Source of the DNA: Hyphococcus luteus
GTDB taxonomy: Bacteria; Pseudomonadota; Alphaproteobacteria; Caulobacterales; Parvularculaceae
Direction of reading: 5' to 3'
NCBI RefSeq assembly: GCF_002943565.1
Contig: NZ_PJCH01000006.1
Location: 89,792 to 153,791 of the forward strand
DNA: 64,000 nucleotides
Shown piece after piece: positions 7,237-15,086 of the stretch. The notes beneath the pieces were generated by a model. That model was not told where the DNA came from. It searched no databases and saw nothing but the letters and a program-made list of their open reading frames with translations. Made by a program: the position numbers and the translations under genes. Within the stretch, counting starts at the first letter, position 1; each line of letters begins with the position of its first letter.

Positions 7237-7707
7237 CTAACCCTGCCCAGGCGAACCCGTCATGGGTTCGCGCGCTCCCCAGCGCCACAATGGACGCATC
7301 TCGGGACGCAGTTTCAACAGGCCTTTGTAAAACCCGAAATAGGCCGCAATGAGAAACAGATTGAGAACGAGCTCGCGGGTTCCGGTAAAAAGCGAGCGCT
7401 CGGAATGGACGACAATCACGCTCGTGTAAAAAATCGATATGCTGATCGGCAGTTCCATGAGCAAGGCGACCGGCGTCAGAATATTTAAAAGCAATAGCGC
7501 GCCGACAAGCGCTTCAACGCCCTTGATGACGTCGAACAGGCCCATGGCCGTCATCGAATCGATGAAAGGACCGGCGAGCGGATGCGTCACCTGCGGCGAC
7601 GGGAGCCATTGAAAAAAATAATTCAGCCCTGAAAAGAGCGAATGTCCACCGAAAAAGCCCTGAGCGGCGACCACAACATACTTCGCAGGATGCGCAAGCC
7701 GGCCCAT
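7237..7707 (-). CDS. DoxX-like integral membrane protein, copy 1
   Basis: A 156-residue protein with about four transmembrane helices. It is a paralogue of the gene at 6626: shared positions include GGHSLFSGLNYFF versus GGFNLMSGLNYYV, MGLFDVIKGVEAL versus LGLFDVAKIIEMI, and FTGTRELVLNLFLIAAYFGFYKGLLK versus the matching C-terminal block. First gene of a four-gene minus-strand operon with small membrane proteins. It is divergent from the DHA2 transporter at 7852, and the 145-base control region carries ATTGTTAG (7809-7816), also found in the element at 487. Biochemical role unknown. Confidence 0.75.
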   Translation of the reverse strand: MGRLAHPAKYVVVAAQGFFGGHSLFSGLNYFFQWLPSPQVTHPLAGPFIDSMTAMGLFDVIKGVEALVGALLLLNILTPVALLMELPISISIFYTSVIVVHSERSLFTGTRELVLNLFLIAAYFGFYKGLLKLRPEMRPLWRWGAREPMTGSPGQG

Positions 7708-7851
7708 TAGCGATTTCCCTCCGCTTTGCCGCGTCTTTGCGCGACCCCTCTCGCCAGCCTTCGCCGGTCATGTTGAAAAGTATGGATTAGCATTGAACAA
7801 AACGCAAGATTGTTAGATTATATGCGCTAAACAAATTTAAGAGTGTTTCAT

Positions 7852-9324
7852 ATGCAGGACAGACCACCGTCTCGCACCCGCGCGCCGGGCGAGACCGCTC
7901 GCAAGTCGTCTGCTGATGAAACGCCGTCTCAGCCTCCGTCCTATGCGCTGGCCTTCATCGTCGGCGCCGCCTTTTTCATGGAGGGGCTCGACACAACGAT
8001 TGTCGCAACTTCCCTGCCGCAAATCGCAAACTCAATCGACCGTTCCGCGACCGAACTCGGTGTCTTGATGACATCCTACCTTCTCAGCCTGTCGGTGTTC
8101 TTGCCGGCAAGCGGCTGGATGACGGACAGGTACGACGCCCGCCATATCTTCCTTTGTTCGATCGCAATTTTCACGCTGGGCTCTCTGATTTGCGCAATCA
8201 GCGGCTCGCTGGAGGTCATGACTGCTGGTCGGTGCATGCAAGGCGCCGGCGGCGCCATGATGACGCCGGTCGGCCGGCTTCTCCTGGCGCGCAGTTTCCC
8301 GCGCGATGAACTGGTCCGCGCCATGAGCTACATGGTCATTCCGGGACTGATGGGGCCGATGCTAGGGCCAGTGGTCGGCGGATTCATTACAACGCACTTT
8401 AGCTGGCGCTGGATCTTTCTCATAAACCTGCCTATCGGCGCGCTGGTTTTCGCGCTCGGCTATTCGCTGATTGAAAAATTCAAAGCGCTGCATGCGCAAC
8501 GCTTCGATTTCAAAGGCTTCATTTTAGCGGGAATTATGCTCGCCGCCCTCCAGACAGCGCTTGAAGTCACCGCAAATGAACAAGAACTGACTTATGTTGC
8601 GGCAGCCGCATTCGGAATCTTCATCATCGCCGCACTGACATTATTCCACCATCTGAGCCGCACAGTTGCGCCAATTTTCGATCTCAAAGTATTCCGTCAC
8701 CGCTCTTTTTCCGCCGCCGTCTTTGGCGGCGCGTTTTCACGGCTTGCGCTCGGCGCCATTCTTTTCCTGTTCCCCCTGCTGTTCCAGCTCGGATTCGGAG
8801 CCAGCCCCTTCGAGGCAGGGTTATTGCTCGGCGTACTGGCCCTCGGTCAGATGGCCACGCGCCTCATAATCGACAGATTGATAAATTACGCAGGCGTCAA
8901 GCGCACGCTCGTCGTCAACAGCGTAATTTTGATTCTCATGCTGCTTGGCGTATTGTTGCTCAGCCCAGCGACGCCAATATATCTGATTGCAACTTACCTT
9001 TTTGTCTTAGGTTTGTTTCATTCCGTGCAATTGTCGACGCTGGCCGCCCTCAACTTTTCCGGCCTGGACAGCACAGAGCTCGGTTCGGCGACGTCGATCT
9101 CATCGGTGGCGCAACGCATCTCAATGGCGATCGGCATTTCCATCGCAGCGCTTGTTCTTGGCCTGGCGTCTCCTGGCGCTGAACCGGACGCAAGCGCTTT
9201 CGTTCTGCCTTTTGTCACCATCGCCCTGCTCGTAAGCGGTTCGGTCGCAATCTTCGCCACCCTTAAACCCGAAGACGGCGGCGACCTTATTTCAAAGAAG
9301 CCACATCGGGCCTCCCAACCGTAA
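7852..9324 (+). CDS. MFS transporter, DHA2 (EmrB/QacA, 14-TM) family
   Basis: A 490-residue drug:H+ antiporter-2 type transporter. The motif C region is GPMLGPVVGGFI, the motif A region is GWMTDRYDARHIF, and TM1 has the DHA2 motif LDTTIVATSLPQIA. Fourteen hydrophobic segments can be counted. I prefer the ATG at 7852 to the GTG at 7843 because AAGAG lies about nine bases upstream. Likely exports a toxic aromatic or antimicrobial across the inner membrane. Its 3' end overlaps the convergent DHA2 gene by 38 bases. Confidence 0.85.
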   Translation: MQDRPPSRTRAPGETARKSSADETPSQPPSYALAFIVGAAFFMEGLDTTIVATSLPQIANSIDRSATELGVLMTSYLLSLSVFLPASGWMTDRYDARHIFLCSIAIFTLGSLICAISGSLEVMTAGRCMQGAGGAMMTPVGRLLLARSFPRDELVRAMSYMVIPGLMGPMLGPVVGGFITTHFSWRWIFLINLPIGALVFALGYSLIEKFKALHAQRFDFKGFILAGIMLAALQTALEVTANEQELTYVAAAAFGIFIIAALTLFHHLSRTVAPIFDLKVFRHRSFSAAVFGGAFSRLALGAILFLFPLLFQLGFGASPFEAGLLLGVLALGQMATRLIIDRLINYAGVKRTLVVNSVILILMLLGVLLLSPATPIYLIATYLFVLGLFHSVQLSTLAALNFSGLDSTELGSATSISSVAQRISMAIGISIAALVLGLASPGAEPDASAFVLPFVTIALLVSGSVAIFATLKPEDGGDLISKKPHRASQP

Positions 9325-10741
9325 CCGTCTTCGGCAGGCTCCTGAAACCGATCGCCGAAATCGCGGCGACGATGCCGAGAGCCAGTATTGCGATTTTGGT
9401 TTCGGCAAGTCCCGGGTCGGCGCCCGCGCGCCCTGTCACAGCGCCGGCGATCAAAAGTATAATGCTGACGAACGCCACGGCCAGCGCGTTGCCGAGCTGC
9501 AAACTCGTCGCTGAAACAACAGAGCTCATATTATGCTGCTCCCGCCTAATATCGACATAGGTCAGGCCGGTTGTGCCGCTAAACAGGATGCCGCGCGCCG
9601 CGCCGATTACAACGAGAACGCATATCAACAGCGCAATAGGCTGATTGCCCGCCCCTATTGCAATAAACAGAAGCCCCCCGGCGCCGATAAACGAAGTGGC
9701 GAAAAGCGCGTTACGATAGCCAATTCTTTTAATCGCCGGCGAGACGAACGGTTTGGTTACAAGATCGCCGGCGTCCACCGCCAAGACAATGAATGCAGCC
9801 TTAAGGACGCTGATGCCGAGCCCCAACTGAAGCATGATGATGAGAACAAAGGAGAGCCCCCTGAATGCAATCCGGGCGCCAAGACCGCTGCCTATGGTGC
9901 TCATGCGAAATGTCGGCGTGCGGAAAACAGAAAAGTCGAAAATAGGGTGTTCCGTCCGCTCGCAATGCCGGTAGGCGGCGACGCCAAGCACTGTACCGAC
10001 CGTGAGAAGACCTGCAAACAACCGATAGAATGGCGCCTCGTTGCTCACCATCCCAAGCGCCGAAATAAGGCATATAAGGGACCCGCCGACCAGCAGGAAA
10101 CCGGCCCAGTCAAAGCGGCGCAGCAAACCCGACCGGACCGACGGCAGCAGGATAGCGATCATCGCCGCCGCAAGGATAGCCACGGGAATATTGACCAGAA
10201 ATATAGCACGCCAATTGAACCAGGTCACAATTATGCCGCCCAGCGGCGGGCCAAGCGTCGGCGCCAGCAGCATGGGCATGCTCACCCAGGTCATGGCGTT
10301 GAGGCGGTTCGAATCGTCTGTAACCGCCAGGAGAATGTTTCTTGCGCTGATCAACATCAAAGCAGCCGCGCCGCCTTGAAGGAAACGGCAGATGACGAAG
10401 ATCGCCAATGACGACGACAGAGCCGTCAATGCGGAAAAGAGGGCAAAAGCCGCAAGGGCGAAAAGACATCCGGTCTTCGCTCCGATGCGGTCAATCAGCC
10501 AACCGCAGGCGGGAAGCAAAATCGCATGCGCAATGTAAAACGCCGTAACGCCAAAGCTGAGCTCCATAGGCGTCACGCCAAGCGCGCGCGCAATGGGCGG
10601 TAGGGCGGCGATAAACATTGCACCGTCGAGTTGCGTCATGAATGAGGGGATAGCGATCGCAAGCGTCTTTTTGAAAAGGCCGCCCTTTCCCGTTGCATCC
10701 TCCGCCGACACGCCGCTCAGGCTCTCACCCGCCTCATTCAT
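9287..10741 (-). CDS. MFS transporter, DHA2 (EmrB-like) family
   Basis: A 484-residue DHA2 transporter related to its convergent neighbour at 7852: MTQLDGAMFIAALPPIA in TM1, GWLIDRIGAKTG as motif A and APTLGPPLGGIIV as motif C. In TM1 the usual Asp is kept. It is divergent from the ferredoxin-lig operon and shares its 244-base control region, so it may respond to the same inducer. Probable efflux of an aromatic acid or related compound; import is possible. Confidence 0.85.
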   Translation of the reverse strand: MNEAGESLSGVSAEDATGKGGLFKKTLAIAIPSFMTQLDGAMFIAALPPIARALGVTPMELSFGVTAFYIAHAILLPACGWLIDRIGAKTGCLFALAAFALFSALTALSSSLAIFVICRFLQGGAAALMLISARNILLAVTDDSNRLNAMTWVSMPMLLAPTLGPPLGGIIVTWFNWRAIFLVNIPVAILAAAMIAILLPSVRSGLLRRFDWAGFLLVGGSLICLISALGMVSNEAPFYRLFAGLLTVGTVLGVAAYRHCERTEHPIFDFSVFRTPTFRMSTIGSGLGARIAFRGLSFVLIIMLQLGLGISVLKAAFIVLAVDAGDLVTKPFVSPAIKRIGYRNALFATSFIGAGGLLFIAIGAGNQPIALLICVLVVIGAARGILFSGTTGLTYVDIRREQHNMSSVVSATSLQLGNALAVAFVSIILLIAGAVTGRAGADPGLAETKIAILALGIVAAISAIGFRSLPKTVTVGRPDVASLK

Positions 10742-10906
10742 CAGTGACGTGTCTCCTCAACAGGGTCGAAAGCCGCGCGCCTGCCGCGCCGGAGCAGGTC
10801 CATAGCCGCTCGCGCTGAATGCCACAGGTTCAGACGCGGAGAGCGCAACCCGCAGCGGGCGGTCAGATAATGGCTTTTCAGCGCTCATAGCACCCCGCAA
10901 AATCGA

Positions 10907-10925
10907 ATACAATATTGGTATACTA
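10907..10925. promoter_or_regulatory. Operator-like palindrome, copy E
   Basis: ATACAATATTGGTAT (10907-10921) is a near-perfect inverted repeat, and TGGTATACTA (10916-10925) fits TNGT-N2-ACNA. ATACTATCTG here recalls ATACTATTTTG in the elements at 487 and 4327. It lies between the DHA2 gene and the ferredoxin-ligABK operon, about 60 bases before the ferredoxin start, where a regulator could control both directions. Confidence 0.5.
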
Positions 10926-10985
10926 TCTGTTGACCCCTACCTCCGGCGCCGCTACCCTTCGCAGCCTGGAAACGTGACAAGGAAA

Positions 10986-11303
10986 ATGAGCGAAATATCA
11001 GTAACTTTACGCGACGGCTCGACCCGGACTGTGGAGGCCCAAGTCGGACAGTCCGTAATGGAGGCGGTGCGGGCCGCTGGCGTAGACGAGCTTGAAGCCA
11101 TTTGCGGGGGCTGTCTCTCCTGCGCCACCTGCCATGTCTATGTCGACAAAACCGATGAATACGACCTGCCGCCGATGAGCGATGACGAAGACAGCCTCCT
11201 CGAAAGCAGTTTTCATCGGCGCGAAAATTCGCGTCTTTCCTGCCAGATAGTTTTTAATGACGCGCTCAGCGGGCTCCATGTAACCATTGCGCCCGAGGAC
11301 TAG
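10986..11303 (+). CDS. [2Fe-2S] ferredoxin, adrenodoxin/putidaredoxin type
   Basis: A 105-residue ferredoxin. Cluster ligands are Cys40, Cys46 and Cys49 (CGGCLSCATCHVYV) plus Cys86 (RLSCQI), the C-x5-C-x2-C...C layout of adrenodoxin-type ferredoxins. An extra Cys43 sits inside the loop. ATG 10986 is preferred; a GTG at 10974 is possible. It opens the operon with ligA 19 bases downstream. Two roles are plausible: donor to the Rieske oxygenase at 1-472, or reactivation of the LigAB iron centre as XylT does for catechol 2,3-dioxygenase. No ferredoxin reductase is in the window. Confidence 0.9.
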   Translation: MSEISVTLRDGSTRTVEAQVGQSVMEAVRAAGVDELEAICGGCLSCATCHVYVDKTDEYDLPPMSDDEDSLLESSFHRRENSRLSCQIVFNDALSGLHVTIAPED

Positions 11304-11322
11304 AGCGAGAAAGGCCGCCCCT

Positions 11323-11706
11323 GTGGACCTTGAAAGAAAATACAGAAATGTGCCCGGCACGACAGTGTTCGACTCTACGCTGGCCCGCAAGGGGTACCAC
11401 CTTAACCAGGTCTGCGCCTCGCTCTTGAAAGATGAAAACCGTCAGCGCTTTCGAGCCAATGAGCGCGCCTATCTTGATGAGTGGAAACTAACCGAAGAAC
11501 AAAAACAAGCGGTTCTCGACAGGGATTACAACCGCATGATCGCGCTGGGCGGCAATGTTTATTATCTTGCAAAAATTTTCTCCTCCGACGGCCTCAAATT
11601 TACGCATGTTTGCGCGCAAATGTGCGGCATGACGGAAGAGGACTATATCCAAATGATGAATGATGGAGGGCGCGCGCCCGCCAAAGAAAAAAACACCGGA
11701 GACTGA
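11323..11706 (+). CDS. ligA: Protocatechuate 4,5-dioxygenase, alpha subunit (LigA)
   Basis: A 127-residue small subunit of the type II extradiol dioxygenase LigAB. Family hallmarks are IPGTTVF-like VPGTTVF, ARKGYHLNQ, FRANERAYLDEWKL, LGGNVYYLAKIFSSDG and MMNDGGRAPA, matching the LigA family along its length. The alpha subunit covers the active site of LigB and helps substrate binding. GTG at 11323 with AAAGG upstream is the likely start; the open frame to 11287 lacks family residues. It ends three bases before ligB, as expected for a stoichiometric pair. Confidence 0.93.
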   Translation: MDLERKYRNVPGTTVFDSTLARKGYHLNQVCASLLKDENRQRFRANERAYLDEWKLTEEQKQAVLDRDYNRMIALGGNVYYLAKIFSSDGLKFTHVCAQMCGMTEEDYIQMMNDGGRAPAKEKNTGD

Positions 11707-12564
<858 letters not shown>

Positions 12565-12570
12565 CCCCGC

Positions 12571-13260
12571 ATGAGCATTGTCGTGCAGAATATTCGCCGG
12601 CCGGCCCCCGCCCAGATAGAGCGAATCGGCCGCTTCGGGGTAGCCACTATTCATGAGGCGCAGGGCCGCACCGGCCTGATGGCCCCCTATATGAGGCCGG
12701 TTTATTCGGGAACGCGAATCGCAGGCCCGGCGGTGACGGTGACGGTGCCGCCTTGCGACAATTGGATGATCCATGTGGCGATTGAGGAATGCGCTCCCGG
12801 CGATATTCTTGTCGTCTCTCCCTCCTCCGATTGCGACGACGGATATTTCGGCGAATTGCTCGCGCGCTCGCTTATCGCTCATGGGGTTAAAGCTTTGATT
12901 ATCAACGCCGGCGTGCGCGACACGGCGGAATTGAAGGAAATAGCATTTCCGGTCTGGTCAAAATGCATATCTGCGCAAGGCACCGTCAAAGAGACCCTTG
13001 GCGCGGTCAATATGCCGATCGTATGCGCCGGCGCCCTCGTCAAGCCTGGCGACGTCGTTATCGCCGATGACGACGGCGTTTGCATTGTCGATATCGATCG
13101 GGTCGATGAAATCGCCAACCTTTCTGAGGCGCGCGAGAAAAAAGAAGCGCAAATGCGCCGGCGTCTTTGCGCCGGCGAGAAAAGCCTCGATCTGTTCAAC
13201 CTTCGCGAAAAGCTGAAGGCGAAAGAAATCCGTTACATAAGTCAAAAAGACCTGCCCTGA
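12571..13260 (+). CDS. ligK: 4-carboxy-4-hydroxy-2-oxoadipate aldolase / oxaloacetate decarboxylase (LigK)
   Basis: A 229-residue RraA-fold aldolase. It cleaves 4-carboxy-4-hydroxy-2-oxoadipate to pyruvate and oxaloacetate, the last step of protocatechuate 4,5-cleavage, with a divalent metal. The family blocks VATIHEAQGRTGLM, DNWMIHVAIEE, GYFGELLARS, NAGVRD (Arg116-Asp117) and WSKCISAQGTVKETLG are all present and close to LigK/GalC. Position directly after ligAB supports the call. The two other RraA proteins in the window (1924, 2585) are much less LigK-like. Confidence 0.93.
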   Translation: MSIVVQNIRRPAPAQIERIGRFGVATIHEAQGRTGLMAPYMRPVYSGTRIAGPAVTVTVPPCDNWMIHVAIEECAPGDILVVSPSSDCDDGYFGELLARSLIAHGVKALIINAGVRDTAELKEIAFPVWSKCISAQGTVKETLGAVNMPIVCAGALVKPGDVVIADDDGVCIVDIDRVDEIANLSEAREKKEAQMRRRLCAGEKSLDLFNLREKLKAKEIRYISQKDLP

Positions 13261-13290
13261 CCAAGGGGCGCATATAAATGGGAGGCTTCC

Positions 13291-14955
13291 ATGTCGCTGA
13301 TGTTTGTCAAAGGAGTACATGGCGGGGGCCATCTCTATCTTTCTTTCGCCGCGCTGTTCCTGCTTGCCGCAGCAAGTTGCAGCCAACCGCAAGAGCCTCC
13401 CGAGCAAGATCTCGCATCTGCCGACCCCATAGGCGTCACTACACACGGTCATGTGGAAGGCGTGCGCGAAAGCCCGCTTTCGATTTTTCTCGGCATTCCG
13501 TTCGCAGCCCCGCCGGTCGACGACTTGCGCTGGCGCCCGCCCGAACCGCCGGAAAACTGGGACGGCTTGCGCGAAGCTAAAAGTTTTGCGCCCAGCTGTT
13601 ACCAAAACGCCCAATATCTGGAAGCGCCCGAACACAATACGAGCGAGGACTGTCTTTATCTTAATATATGGACGCCAGCGGCATCCGCCGATGAAAGGCT
13701 GCCTGTCATGGCCTGGATTTATGGCGGCGGCTTTGCGGCCGGCGCAACGTCAAATCCCGTGCAGAATGGCGATGAACTTGCTGCGCGCGGCGTTGTTGTC
13801 GTATCCATGGGCTATCGCGTCGGTCCATTCGGCTTTCTCGCTCATCCCGCTTTAAGCGCGGAGTCTCCGCAAGAAGTCTCCGGCAATTACGGTCTGCTCG
13901 ATCAGATCGCAGCACTGAAATGGGTGCAGGACAATATCGAGAATTTCGGCGGAGATCCGGACAAAGTGACGATTTTCGGCGAATCCGCCGGCGCGATTTC
14001 GGTTTCCATGCTTTCAACCTCCCCCCTCGCGGAAGGGCTTTTCCGCGGCGCGATTTCTCAAAGCGGCGGCTCTTTCGGCCCCACACATTCACCGCCCCTT
14101 CCCGGAGAAAATGTCCAGCGCCTCGACCAGGCCGAAGCCATCGGTATCGAATTTGCCGAGAAACTGAATGCGGCGGATATCGCTGAAATGCGCACGGTGC
14201 CTGCGGCGGATATCCTTGCTGCGTCGTTGCCCTCACCCGACGCCCCGTTTCCAGAAATGCGGCTCAGCTGGCCAGTTCTCGACGGCTATGTCATTCTAGG
14301 CGACCAATACGAGCTCTACGAACAAGGCGAATATAACGATGTCGCCGCGCTGATCGGCTTCAACTCCGACGAAGCTTCAATGTGGGGCGGCCAGGTGACG
14401 CCAGCTGAATATGAAAAGGCGACTCGCGACCGTTTTGGCCCTTATGCCGAAACGCTGCTCGAGGCCTACGCCGCCGAACCCGACGACGCCACGCAGGCCT
14501 CCCGCGACCTTGCAACCGACGTCATGTTCGGCTGGCACACGCTTTCCTGGGCGAAACTCCAAAGCCGCACCGGGACGAAACCCATTTACATGTATTATTT
14601 CGCGCAACGCCCGCCCTACCCGGAAGATCATCCGTTCGCCAACGTAAAAGGCGCTCCTCACGCTGCGGAAATGCCTTATGTCTTCGATCATCTCGAGGTC
14701 TATCCGGAGATTCCCTGGCGTCCGGAGGACGCCGCGCTTTCCGACGCAATGGCCGATTATTGGACAAACTTCGTCAAGACTCTCGATCCCAACGACGGCG
14801 AGCTGCCTCATTGGCCGCAATTCTCCGAAAATGAGCCCCAGGTGATGATTCTTGAAAACGGCCCTCATGCCGGCGCGCTGCCCTCCTATGAACGCTACGA
14901 TATCCTCGACGACTATTTCGCCTGGCGCCGCACGCCCGAAGGCCGCCAGCCCTGA
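13291..14955 (+). CDS. Type B carboxylesterase, predicted lipoprotein
   Basis: A 554-residue alpha/beta-hydrolase. The nucleophile is Ser232 in GESAG; the oxyanion loop is YGGGF; the EDCLYLNIW signature is at about 120-127; and a late acid/His region includes HAAEMPYVF. The N-terminus is hydrophobic and ends in LAAASC, a lipobox-like site with Cys30, so the enzyme is probably anchored in the cell envelope. GGGAGG precedes the ATG at 13291. It follows ligK by 30 bases and likely belongs to that operon. It could release an aromatic acid from an ester at the cell surface (inference). Confidence 0.88.
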   Translation: MSLMFVKGVHGGGHLYLSFAALFLLAAASCSQPQEPPEQDLASADPIGVTTHGHVEGVRESPLSIFLGIPFAAPPVDDLRWRPPEPPENWDGLREAKSFAPSCYQNAQYLEAPEHNTSEDCLYLNIWTPAASADERLPVMAWIYGGGFAAGATSNPVQNGDELAARGVVVVSMGYRVGPFGFLAHPALSAESPQEVSGNYGLLDQIAALKWVQDNIENFGGDPDKVTIFGESAGAISVSMLSTSPLAEGLFRGAISQSGGSFGPTHSPPLPGENVQRLDQAEAIGIEFAEKLNAADIAEMRTVPAADILAASLPSPDAPFPEMRLSWPVLDGYVILGDQYELYEQGEYNDVAALIGFNSDEASMWGGQVTPAEYEKATRDRFGPYAETLLEAYAAEPDDATQASRDLATDVMFGWHTLSWAKLQSRTGTKPIYMYYFAQRPPYPEDHPFANVKGAPHAAEMPYVFDHLEVYPEIPWRPEDAALSDAMADYWTNFVKTLDPNDGELPHWPQFSENEPQVMILENGPHAGALPSYERYDILDDYFAWRRTPEGRQP

Positions 14956-15003
14956 TAGGTGCGGCTTGTCCAAATCAGCACTCTCTGTGCGCTGCCTGCG
15001 CAT

Positions 15004-15034
15004 AAAAAAAGCCGGCGCAGTTAGCGCCGGCTTT
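15004..15034 (-). terminator. Rho-independent terminator of the TonB receptor gene at 15087
   Basis: Perfect 8-bp stem GCCGGCGC / GCGCCGGC (extended by AAA/TTT) with a 5-base loop, followed on the minus strand by a run of seven T. It lies 53 bases after the receptor's stop codon. On the plus strand only three T follow, so its effect on the esterase transcript is doubtful. Confidence 0.85.
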
Positions 15035-15086
15035 CAGTTGATAGAACCGGTTCTGATAAAGACGCAACCGGGCTCTGGGTGATAAT

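Noticed and set aside
9533..10411. 292-residue plus-strand frame opposite the DHA2 transporter
   Set aside because: It is hydrophilic and repetitive without a family, while the minus strand encodes a clear transporter.
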